Under the pieces are notes generated by a model that was given only the letters and a program-made list of their open reading frames with translations, was not told the origin of the DNA and did no database searches. This document shows positions 1-5,287 of a stretch of 5,423 nucleotides of DNA, one piece after another. The stretch covers positions 1 to 5,423 of the forward strand of contig JANXCK010000146.1 of the NCBI GenBank assembly GCA_025060055.1, given 5' to 3'. How positions within the stretch are numbered: position 1 is the first letter of the stretch; every line of letters begins with the position of its first letter. Source of the DNA: Fimbriimonadales bacterium. GTDB lineage: Bacteria; Armatimonadota; Fimbriimonadia; Fimbriimonadales; GBS-DC. Made by a program: the position numbers and the translations under genes.

Positions 1-978
1 CGCCCAGCGGTAGAGCCAGAAGTTGCGCCCGCCGCTGTTCATCGCGACGACCAGCCCCGACTCGAACGGGGCACCAAAGCTATGCGCACTGGCGTCCAGT
101 CCGTCGGTCTCGTCCGCGCCTGTATCCAGCGTAGCAAGCGGTTTCGACTGCCTGCCATAGCGAGGATACAGATGGAGCCTGCTGTTGCCCTCTATCTGTT
201 CCGTGCAGAGCAGATAGCCGGGGCGGTCTGGGGGCGCGTAGAGGGCGATGCCCTCTTGGTCGCCTTGGAACTCGGTAGCGAATAGTGCAAGTTCGCGTTC
301 GGGCATGCGCGGGTCGGCATAGTATTTGCGGATGCCTACGCCTTCATCGGCGTAGTACACATAGCCCAGCTCGCTGTCGACGCACACCGCTTCGATTTCG
401 CCCTCGCCGCTGAACGCGCCGAAGGCGCGGATGCGCTGTACGCCCACTCGCCCGCCGCGCGTCGGCACAAGGCGATATTGGTGCAAATAGCCCTGCTTCG
501 GACCCGCTTTGCGCGAGACAATCGCATGCACCTCGCCGCGCCCTGCTTGGTAAAGCGCCACTCCCATCGGCATAGCACGCTCGTCCGACTCGCCTGCGAA
601 CACCCGCGCGCTCTCAGCATCGGTGATGTCCACAAGCAACCGCCTAAGGGGGTCAATCCGAAAGATGCGCAGTCGGCTGGCGTAGCGCTCGGTAGCCACT
701 GCGATATCGACGCGCTCGCGCCCCAACGCGAACCCGTATGCCACATCGATATTGTTCGGCTGGTCGATGTTGCGAACCAGTTGCCGCATCCGCCCACTCA
801 AATCGAACACGCCGATTGCGCCGCGCGGCGCACGCGCCTTGTTTGTGCCTAAGATGAGGCTCAGACGCGGGTCGCGAGGGTGTCTCCAGATTGCGGGGTC
901 ATCAGCATCGTCGGGCAAAGGCGCGGTACGCACAATCGGGCGCACCTGCAGCGTCTCGGAACCGAGCAGAATCCGCAT
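1..978 (-). CDS. Beta-propeller phytase (3-phytase family), C-terminus cut by window edge
   Basis: Reading leftward from ATG at 978, 326 codons stay open to base 1, so the C-terminus lies outside. Residues match conserved beta-propeller phytase blocks: DDADDPAIW (23-31), NNIDVAYGF (75-83), ATER (95-98), MGVALY (138-143), an EGEIEA...YYADE block (192-212), DQEGIALY (240-247) and TDGLDA (291-296). In this family the acidic residues bind calcium and the enzyme releases phosphate from phytate. Most of the usual propeller, about 330-350 residues, is present. The start is well fixed: an in-frame TGA lies at 988-990, only three codons upstream, and a weak GAGG precedes the ATG. Unlike most known members no signal peptide is visible, since the first propeller strand begins almost at once, so the protein may be cytoplasmic. 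It is transcribed divergently from the SDR gene with 63 bp between. The family call is confident; the substrate is inferred. Confidence 0.9.
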   Translation of the reverse strand, partial: MRILLGSETLQVRPIVRTAPLPDDADDPAIWRHPRDPRLSLILGTNKARAPRGAIGVFDLSGRMRQLVRNIDQPNNIDVAYGFALGRERVDIAVATERYASRLRIFRIDPLRRLLVDITDAESARVFAGESDERAMPMGVALYQAGRGEVHAIVSRKAGPKQGYLHQYRLVPTRGGRVGVQRIRAFGAFSGEGEIEAVCVDSELGYVYYADEGVGIRKYYADPRMPERELALFATEFQGDQEGIALYAPPDRPGYLLCTEQIEGNSRLHLYPRYGRQSKPLATLDTGADETDGLDASAHSFGAPFESGLVVAMNSGGRNFWLYRWA

Positions 979-1026
979 AGCGCGCCCTCAGTACGCCGTC
1001 GGGCGCGCCTCTCCTGCCTGCTCAGG

Positions 1027-1032
1027 TACAAT
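1027..1032 (+). promoter_or_regulatory. Probable -10 element (TACAAT) of the SDR-MDR operon, leaderless type
   Basis: TACAAT ends nine bases before the ATG at 1042, which puts the expected transcription start within a few bases of the start codon. No Shine-Dalgarno sequence precedes that ATG, as expected for leaderless translation. No convincing -35 box is seen. The surrounding GGTACAATTCGC (1025-1036) matches 11 of 12 bases of GGTATAATTCGC upstream of tRNA-Arg on the other strand, which supports a shared promoter style. Confidence 0.5.
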
Positions 1033-1041
1033 TCGCTCGCT

Positions 1042-1701
1042 ATGGGACACCTACTGCTTATCGGCGCAGACAGTTCTATTGGTCAGTCCGTTGCAAAGGC
1101 GTTTATTGAAGACGAGTGGGAAGTCTGGGCGATTGGGCGTCATGCCGAGCGGTTCGCGTCGGGCGTGCAGTGGGCGTATGCTGTGAGCGATGTGGCAGAC
1201 CCCGTGCAGATGGAACAAGCCGCGCAGGCGTTGCAGGCGCATCTGCGGTCATTAGGCGACCGACAAGTGGACGCAATGGTCTACGCAGTAGGCGACATTA
1301 CGGCGCAGAAGGCACACGAGATGCCGCTGGAGGCGTGGCAACGCATTCTGAACGCGAACCTGACGGGCGCGTTCGTTGCGACGCGCGTGTTCAGCCCGCT
1401 GTTTAGCCCTGAACCGCACCTGTTTTACATCGGCGCACTGAGCGAAAAACTCATCTTGCCTGGCTTGAGCGCGTATGCGACAGCCAAAGCGGGGCTGGAA
1501 GTGTTCGCGCAAGTGGTCGCCAAAGAGCAGCCGCGCTGGAAGGTGAGTGTGGTGCGTCCCGGTGCGGTCGCCACGCGGTTCTGGGAGCGCGTGCCGTTCC
1601 GCATGCCGCCCAAGACCCTCCAACCCGACGAGGTCGCCCTGCGCATCCTGGAAGCCTACTATAACGAGCAACGCGGCAACCTTGACCTCATCCCCACATG
1701 A
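1042..1701 (+). CDS. Short-chain dehydrogenase/reductase (SDR) family protein
   Basis: This 219-residue protein has the classical SDR layout. A glycine-rich nucleotide-binding turn is GADSSIG (8-14), and an acidic-polar stretch SDVAD (49-53) follows the third strand. YAVGD (81-85) replaces the usual NNAG. NANLTGAF (104-111) carries the conserved Asn. YATAK (145-149) supplies the catalytic Tyr and Lys, and VRPGAVAT (171-178) closes the substrate side. The catalytic Ser normally 13 residues before the Tyr is Ala132 here, with a Ser two residues later in GALSEK, so activity may be altered. The frame stays open upstream, but ATG 1042 was chosen because MGHLLLIGA is the natural first strand and a -10 box lies just upstream. 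It is the first gene of a two-gene operon, overlapping the next by ATGA. It is likely an NAD(P)-dependent reductase; the substrate is unknown. Confidence 0.85.
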   Translation: MGHLLLIGADSSIGQSVAKAFIEDEWEVWAIGRHAERFASGVQWAYAVSDVADPVQMEQAAQALQAHLRSLGDRQVDAMVYAVGDITAQKAHEMPLEAWQRILNANLTGAFVATRVFSPLFSPEPHLFYIGALSEKLILPGLSAYATAKAGLEVFAQVVAKEQPRWKVSVVRPGAVATRFWERVPFRMPPKTLQPDEVALRILEAYYNEQRGNLDLIPT

Positions 1702-2720
1702 GAGCGATTGAACCGATTCCTCAATCGATGCAGGCGGCGGTGCTGCACGCCTACGACGGGAAGCCCGAGTCGTTGCGAGTTGAGGCGCGTCCTGTGCCGA
1801 GACCTGCGCGCGGGCAGGTGCTGGTGAAAATGACCGCTGCACCGATTAACCCGTCGGATTTGATGTTCCTGAAGGGGTTGTATGGCATTCTCAAGCCGCT
1901 GCCCGTTGTGCCAGGCTGGGAAGGTGCGGGGCGCGTGGTCGCTACAGGCGACGACTGGCTCAGTCGGATGCTGTTGGGCAAGCGGGTGGCGTGCGCCGCG
2001 CCGAACCAGCGCGACGGCACATGGGCAGAGTACATGCTCACCGCCGCCACGCGCTGCGTGCCACTCAGCGACTCCGTGTCCGACGAGCAGGGCGCGATGC
2101 TCATCGTGAATCCGCTCACAGCGTGGGCACTGATGGACATCACTCGTCAGGGCGGGCATTCCGCGTTCGTGCAGACTGCTGCCGCCAGCGCGTTGGGGCG
2201 CATGCTGCTGCGCCTGAGCCAGCACTTCGGGATTGAGGGCATCCATCTCGTGCGTCGCGAGGAGCAGGCGCAACTGCTGCGCTCGATGGGGGCGCGCTTC
2301 GTGCTGAACAGCGAGGCTCCTGATTTCGACGCGCAGCTGCACGCTGTCTGCCACCAACTGAACGCCACGATAGCGTTTGAGGCGGTGTCGGGAATGACCG
2401 CGTTGCGCGTTTTGCAGGCGATGCCTGAAGGAAGTCGGCTGGTGCTATACGGTGCGCTCTCCGAATCGCCGCTGATGGCAGACCCGCGCGACTTGATTTT
2501 CCAGCGCAAGCGCATCGAGGGCTTCTGGCTGGCAGATTGGCTGGTGGGGCGCAGCGTTTGGCAGCAGCTGCGCTTGGGCAGGCAGGTGCAGCGTGCGCTG
2601 GGCGACCTGCTACGCAGTGAGGTCGCCGCACGCTACCCGCTCAGTGCGGTTCACTGCGCCCTGACGGACTATCAGGCGTCGATGACGGCAGGCAAGCGGC
2701 TGCTGGTGATGGGAAGCTGA
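1698..2720 (+). CDS. Zinc-independent MDR oxidoreductase (quinone oxidoreductase / enoyl reductase-like)
   Basis: A 340-residue medium-chain dehydrogenase/reductase. The N-terminal GroES-like part shows INPSDLMFLKG (50-60), PGWEGAGRV (72-80) and GTWAEYM (107-113). The nucleotide-binding half shows NPLTAWALM (138-146), QTAAASALGRML (159-170) where the family has a glycine-rich turn, FEAVSG (227-232) and VLYGAL (249-254). The zinc-ligand motifs of alcohol dehydrogenases are absent. NPLTAW plus QTAAASALG resembles trans-2-enoyl-CoA/ACP reductases of the MECR type as well as quinone oxidoreductases. The ATG at 1698 overlaps the TGA of the SDR gene, implying translational coupling. Family members usually begin near MQAAVLHAY, so Met11 (1728) is an alternative start. 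An SDR plus an enoyl reductase-like MDR could act in sequence on a carbonyl/enoyl substrate, but that is inference. Confidence 0.88.
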   Translation: MRAIEPIPQSMQAAVLHAYDGKPESLRVEARPVPRPARGQVLVKMTAAPINPSDLMFLKGLYGILKPLPVVPGWEGAGRVVATGDDWLSRMLLGKRVACAAPNQRDGTWAEYMLTAATRCVPLSDSVSDEQGAMLIVNPLTAWALMDITRQGGHSAFVQTAAASALGRMLLRLSQHFGIEGIHLVRREEQAQLLRSMGARFVLNSEAPDFDAQLHAVCHQLNATIAFEAVSGMTALRVLQAMPEGSRLVLYGALSESPLMADPRDLIFQRKRIEGFWLADWLVGRSVWQQLRLGRQVQRALGDLLRSEVAARYPLSAVHCALTDYQASMTAGKRLLVMGS

Positions 2721-2723
2721 CGA

Positions 2724-2819
2724 ACCAATCGCAGGGTCATACCCGCACGCGCCAAGTTGGACGCAGCTGCCCGTGTGTGCCTGATGCCGATAGCCCCAAT
2801 CGCTATTGCGAATGCCGTA
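2724..2819 (-). pseudogene. Relic of RHS-repeat core (downstream half)
   Basis: Read leftward from 2819, the frame gives YGIRNSDWGYRHQAHTGS then CVQLGACGYDPAIG. This aligns residue by residue with the better preserved core at 4086-4352 (NGDWGYRYEANTGG...GVRWYDPVMG). The DNA agrees too: CCGATAGCCCCAATCGC occurs in both copies. No stop interrupts this piece, but it lacks any start, several conserved residues are changed (RW before YDP became CG), and it runs into the end of the convergent MDR gene. It is the continuation of the remnant at 3076-3110, separated from it by a repeat cluster. Confidence 0.75.
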
Positions 2820-2822
2820 GCA

Positions 2823-2912
2823 CCCTCACCCCCAGCCCCTCTCCCGCCACGCGGGAGAGGGGGTCAAGTTCCCCCTCTCCCACGCGGTGGGAGAGGGGGC
2901 AGGGGGTGAGGG
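2823..2912. repeat. Long imperfect palindrome with inner hairpins (CCCTCACCCCC...GGGGGTGAGGG)
   Basis: The left arm (2823-2845) and right arm (2889-2912) are reverse complements except for one mismatch and one extra base. Between and overlapping them, CCCCTCTCCCGC/GCGGGAGAGGGG and CCCCCTCTCCCAC/GTGGGAGAGGGGG form smaller hairpins, so the unit can fold in several ways. This type of intergenic repeat is typically multicopy. A 13-base piece, CACGCGGTGGGAG, recurs at 4831-4843. Confidence 0.8.
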
Positions 2913-2974
2913 CAACACGGCGTCTGAAACGGCAATTGGTATTAGGTGCCTCACAAGTGAGATCGTCTCGTTTT

Positions 2975-2999
2975 GGGCGCGTTGCGGACGCGCCCCTAC
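2975..2999 (-). repeat. REP-like hairpin, GTAGGGGCGCGTCC type
   Basis: On the minus strand this reads GTAGGGGCGCG...CGCGCCC, with arms GGGCGCGT/ACGCGCCC (2975-2982, 2988-2995) around a 5-base loop. The GTAGGGGC head is shared with the next hairpin in the opposite orientation. Such palindromes are widespread intergenic repeats. Confidence 0.65.
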
Positions 3000-3011
3000 G
3001 AGGCGCTGTGG

Positions 3012-3037
3012 GTAGGGGCAGGTTCTCAACCTGCCCC
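3012..3037 (+). repeat. REP-like hairpin, GTAGGGGCAGGTT type
   Basis: After GTA, the arms GGGGCAGGTT (3015-3024) and AACCTGCCCC (3028-3037) pair perfectly over 10 bp with a CTC loop. It is the head-to-head partner of the hairpin at 2975-2999, only 12 bases away. Confidence 0.7.
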
Positions 3038-3075
3038 GCAATAAGGGGATGTTTTAACATTTGAGGCACTTATTT

Positions 3076-3110
3076 GGACTGCCCGATACCAAGCCGCCGC
3101 GCCAACTTCT
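3076..3110 (-). pseudogene. Relic of RHS-repeat core (upstream half) with internal deletion
   Basis: Read leftward the frame gives SWRGGLVSGSP. The first part matches SWRGDLV and the second part GDLVSGSP of the core at 4086-4352, where these segments are 22 codons apart. At DNA level 3076-3098 matches 4198-4220 (20 of 23 bases), while 3088-3108 matches 4276-4296 (18 of 21). The piece therefore looks like a core that lost 66 bp between two internal repeats. It lies just downstream of the small TPR gene, and the same core resumes at 2819. Confidence 0.6.
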
Positions 3111-3132
3111 GCAGTACCTTACGACTGTATCG

Positions 3133-3474
3133 CTACACATCTTGCCCCCCAGCCATCGTATATCCCACTTGTTTGAACGCTTGAAGCGCCTCTTCTAACT
3201 TTCCTTGCTCTATTAGGACAACACCAAGGTAGAAATGTGCCCGATGGTCTGTTGGAGCCACAGTGCTTGCTTGACGAAAAGCCATCACCGCGTAAAAGGT
3301 CTCAACGACAACGGTTGGCGTCGTAAACAGTTCATCCCAATCGTATCTGTGCATCCCCCTTACTAACTTGCAACCGCGACAGGCATGTTTTGTTCTTCCC
3401 AAGATAAAAGTTTGTCGCCATCGTTGGCGATACTCACGGGAAGGAATAAGGTCAAGCATTTGAGCTTGGCTCAT
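3133..3474 (-). CDS. Small TPR-like protein with a CxxC pair
   Basis: A 113-residue protein. The frame is open back to 3528, but ATG 3474 is preferred because GGAGGGAGG lies 8 bases upstream, the best ribosome binding site in the window. The C-terminal half has TPR character: a helix TVVVETFYAVMAFRQASTVAP (about 54-74), then HRAHFYLGVVLIEQGKLEEA (77-96) and LQAFKQV, which follows the TPR consensus. The N-terminal half is basic and aromatic with HACRGC (30-35), a single CxxC with nearby His residues that could bind metal, although only one pair is present. It overlaps the end of the upstream TPR gene by 23 bases, so the two are probably translated together. Its function is unknown; TPRs usually mediate protein-protein contacts. 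An RHS relic follows directly after its stop. Confidence 0.65.
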   Translation of the reverse strand: MSQAQMLDLIPSREYRQRWRQTFILGRTKHACRGCKLVRGMHRYDWDELFTTPTVVVETFYAVMAFRQASTVAPTDHRAHFYLGVVLIEQGKLEEALQAFKQVGYTMAGGQDV

Positions 3475-4081
3475 TCTGATTGCCTCCCTCCATCCGCTGC
3501 TCGCGAGACAAAGAAATACCGAATTCACTCGCGACTTGATGCACTTCTTTGGCAGATGCTAATCCCTTGGGAACATCGGACAGGAGAGTTTTCACGGCTT
3601 CTGCGTCGCCACGCAGTCGGGCGCAACGCAATCGGATTAGAAACGCGCCCGAATGGTTCGGATCGTTCTGCTGAGCTTTGGTAGCTGCCTCTTCTGCTCG
3701 CGAGCAGTCGCCTAACTCGTAGTAAGCCTGTGCTAACAAGTACCAAGTCGGAGCGTGGTCAGGAGTCAGCACAGTTGCTTTTTCAAGAAACTTTGCCGCT
3801 TCGTGGAAGTTACGCCGCCTCAACTGAAGTTTACCCAAGCGAAAATACGCCAGAGCGTTATCTTGTTCCAAGTTCGCAGCGGCGGCGTAATAACGCACCG
3901 CCGCCTCAAACTCGTGTTGTCCCTCCAGCCACTCACCGACCGAAATCAGCAGCTCAGCAGGCGACTGACCACGCCACGAGACCGCGAACACACCAGATGA
4001 CCGTTTTTCTCTCACAGCTTCCCACAGGTCGAATGATAGACAGCTCCTTGCGCCTGATAAGGTAGGCTGCTGGGAAGCCAA
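3452..4081 (-). CDS. TPR-repeat protein, start uncertain, possibly 5' truncated
   Basis: Up to 209 residues counted from a TTG at 4081. Three consecutive 34-residue TPR units are clear at 41-74, 75-108 (NALAYFRLGKLQLRRRNFHE...) and 109-142 (HAPTWYLLAQAYYELGDCSR...), with a weaker fourth at 143-171. The tail is polar (EGGNQNEPSSNA) and also encodes the ribosome binding site of the next gene. No ATG precedes the repeats. The TTG has no Shine-Dalgarno sequence and lies inside the junction with the RHS fragment. GTG codons at 4015 and 3991 are alternatives, also without a good binding site. This suggests that the original 5' end was lost when the gene was joined to RHS sequence. No signal peptide or membrane segment is seen. 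It is probably a scaffold or adaptor; partner unknown. Confidence 0.7.
   Translation of the reverse strand: MASQQPTLSGARSCLSFDLWEAVREKRSSGVFAVSWRGQSPAELLISVGEWLEGQHEFEAAVRYYAAAANLEQDNALAYFRLGKLQLRRRNFHEAAKFLEKATVLTPDHAPTWYLLAQAYYELGDCSRAEEAATKAQQNDPNHSGAFLIRLRCARLRGDAEAVKTLLSDVPKGLASAKEVHQVASEFGISLSREQRMEGGNQNEPSSNA
3483..3491 (-). promoter_or_regulatory. Strong Shine-Dalgarno sequence of the small TPR gene
   Basis: GGAGGGAGG on the minus strand, 8 bases before ATG 3474. It lies within the coding sequence of the upstream TPR gene and decides the start of the 113-residue protein over the longer open frame. Confidence 0.75.
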
Positions 4082-4085
4082 CCAG

Positions 4086-4352
4086 TTGCAAGAACCTGCC
4101 CATCACAGGGTCATACCAGCGCACGCCCACCTTCACCAAGCCGCCCGTGTTCGCCTCGTACCGATAGCCCCAATCGCCGTTCCACGCATACACAGCAGGG
4201 CTACCCGATACCAAGTCGCCGAAGGCATCCAAGACAGGCGCACGCTGCACAGACTGGCTCACGCCGTTCGTCGCCACCAAGTCGCCACGCCAACTCCAGT
4301 GTTGTTTAGCGTTCTCAGTGGTCCCAATCATCTCCACCGTGTACTCTCTTCC
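4086..4352 (-). pseudogene. RHS-repeat core fragment, truncated at both ends
   Basis: The frame encodes MIGTTENAKQHWSWRGDLV, then VLDAFGDLVSGSPAVYAW, NGDWGYRYEANTGGLV and GVRWYDPVMGRFLQ. This is the hallmark end of the RHS/YD-repeat core, normally preceded by more than a thousand residues and followed by a DPxG-type linker and a variable tip. Only about 90 residues are present here. Upstream the frame runs into the membrane-protein gene, whose last codons overlap the fragment. Downstream of FLQ the usual continuation is missing, and the frame reads unrelated LVGFPAAYLIRR sequence until a stop at 3954-3956 inside the TPR gene. The fragment contains two copies of GGCGACTTGGT (4276-4286, 4210-4220 on the plus strand). 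It may be a displaced orphan core or simple debris. Confidence 0.75.
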
Positions 4353-4797
4353 ACTTCCTGTATCTCTCAGTGACCTTCGCGAAGAGCACGTACAAAAGGT
4401 ACGAATACGCAATCATCGCGATGAAGTGAACAAAAAAGTTCACGCTGCCGAAAAGAACAAACCTTGCCACTTGTCTGTCTAAAATCATTCCTACGATGTT
4501 CGTCCAAAACAAACTCCCCAGAAACCATAGACATTCGTCTCGGCTCCCAAGATATTCGCAAAGCCTCGGAAGAACTCTCGCTCGTACGCTTGCCAGGAAT
4601 AATAAACTGACCATAACCAAGAAGATAGACAACCTGATGCCTTCACCAACCTCTAAAGTGACACCCAGAACAGAGTGTGCGAAGACGTGTGCCAACGCGA
4701 AAACTCTTTCTAAGCAAGCGGAGAGGAGCAACACATAAACAAGCTGTAGGAAGCGTTGCTCTCTTCCGAAGAGACCGTAGTGATTCACTGGTTGCAT
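4315..4797 (-). CDS. Unrecognised four-helix membrane protein
   Basis: A 160-residue protein from ATG 4797 with AGGTG 8 bases upstream (4806-4810). Four hydrophobic segments are visible: about 17-40 (LQLVYVLLLSACLERVFALA), 54-72 (RLSIFLVMVSLLFLASV), 89-106 (CLWFLGSLFWTNIVGMIL) and 113-140 (FVLFGSVNFFVHFIAMIA...). The tail is charged (KVTERYRKWKRVHGGDDWDH). The even number of helices and basic flanks suggest both ends are cytoplasmic. I do not recognise the family. It sits between a Lys/Pro-rich ORF and an RHS core fragment and is poorer in GC than the left half of the window. In rhs loci this position often holds immunity genes, and small polytopic proteins can protect against membrane-acting toxins. 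That role is only a hypothesis here. Confidence 0.65.
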   Translation of the reverse strand: MQPVNHYGLFGREQRFLQLVYVLLLSACLERVFALAHVFAHSVLGVTLEVGEGIRLSIFLVMVSLLFLASVRARVLPRLCEYLGSRDECLWFLGSLFWTNIVGMILDRQVARFVLFGSVNFFVHFIAMIAYSYLLYVLFAKVTERYRKWKRVHGGDDWDH

Positions 4798-4805
4798 CGT
4801 TCAAT

Positions 4806-4810
4806 CACCT
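4806..4810 (-). promoter_or_regulatory. Shine-Dalgarno sequence of the membrane-protein gene
   Basis: AGGTG on the minus strand, 8 bases before ATG 4797, supports that start. The leader between the preceding ORF and this gene also contains a GGTGGG...CCCACC hairpin (4836-4855), without a T-tract. Confidence 0.5.
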
Positions 4811-4886
4811 ACCCGTCTAAATGTCAGGAACACGCGGTGGGAGGGTCGCCCCACCACAGCGCTGCTTACATCCATCGCATGCCGCC

Positions 4887-5279
4887 TCAAGGACTCAACC
4901 ACTGCCCAGGAGGTGGCTCAGAGTCGTCCCAAGAGTCAGGCGGGTTTCTCAGTTGTTCCCAGTAACCCATTATGGTGTCTTCACACCATTCTATGACCTT
5001 GCTTGTTGCATATCCTACGACTCTATTACGGACTGCACGACCAACCCGTGGATTTCGCGGTGGCTTGCCACCACTCAGAGGGTTCGAGGGCGGCTGCTTG
5101 GGTGGAGCGGGCGGGTTAGGTTTCTGAGGCTGATCTTTCTTGGGATGCGACACTCTACTACCTGGCTTCTCTTTTTTGCCCTGCTCACCTTTCTTCTTGT
5201 TTCCTCCGTTCTTCTTTCGAAAACCCTCAGAGGTTTGGGAGCATTCGCGAAATGTCCACACACGAGAGCCATTGCGCAC
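4887..5279 (-). CDS. Lys/Pro-rich ORF next to tRNA-Arg, probably 5' truncated; possible RHS tip
   Basis: An open frame that continues unbroken from the tRNA gene to TGA at 4887-4889. It has no ATG before residue 110 and no ribosome binding site; GTG at 5279 (130 residues) or 5261 are the only plausible starts. Contents in order: a Lys-rich stretch (FRKKNGGNKKKGEQGKKEKP), a Pro-rich linker (KDQPQKPNPPAPPKQPP), NPLSGGKPPRNPRVG, then a mixed segment with aromatic residues (KVIEWCEDTIMGYWEQ) ending DDSEPPPGQWLSP. Low-complexity charged and Pro-rich linkers often join an RHS core to its tip, and RHS sequence lies nearby, so this may be a tip cut off from its core. There is no recognisable toxin motif. 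It could also be non-coding. Codon use is less GC-biased than in the left half of the window. Confidence 0.35.
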   Translation of the reverse strand: MRNGSRVWTFRECSQTSEGFRKKNGGNKKKGEQGKKEKPGSRVSHPKKDQPQKPNPPAPPKQPPSNPLSGGKPPRNPRVGRAVRNRVVGYATSKVIEWCEDTIMGYWEQLRNPPDSWDDSEPPPGQWLSP

Positions 5280-5287
5280 TGTCCGCG

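Larger units (their letters stand above)
2820..3075. mobile_element. Composite repeat block inserted in an RHS core relic
   Basis: The two RHS remnants on either side are colinear parts of the same core, and the break falls within the stretch equivalent to SPAVYAW. About 255 bp with no counterpart in the other RHS copy lies between them. It contains the long CCCTCACCCCC palindrome, two REP-like hairpins, a short hairpin CTCACAAGTGAG (2950-2961) and an 8-bp inverted pair GTGCCTCA/TGAGGCAC (2946-2953, 3062-3069). No transposase gene and no clear target-site duplication are visible, so this may be a MITE-like element, nested repeats or stepwise accumulation. As the only sequence between convergent genes it may also end transcription from both sides. 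Confidence 0.5.

Noticed and set aside
336..797. 153-codon minus-strand frame and overlapping plus-strand frames
   Set aside because: They are alternative frames of the phytase gene, whose own frame has clear family motifs throughout.
880..1041. N-terminal extension of the SDR protein by 54 residues
   Set aside because: It would overlap the divergent phytase gene and place Arg-rich, motif-free residues before the first strand; ATG 1042 fits the family and the promoter.
3012..3037. Resemblance of GGCAGGTTCTCAACCTGCC to the tRNA T-arm, as an att duplicate for an island
   Set aside because: The match covers only the short GCAGGTTC segment, and the hairpin is explained as a member of the REP-like pair; no longer copy of the tRNA 3' end was found.
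2820..3040. CRISPR array
   Set aside because: The repeats are palindromes of different sequence without regular spacers or repeat units.
3073..3132. In-frame 20-codon continuation of the small TPR gene beyond its TAG, to TAA at 3070-3072
   Set aside because: It reads like a plausible basic tail, but the DNA is better explained as RHS core relic in another frame, so readthrough or a nonsense mutation is not supported.
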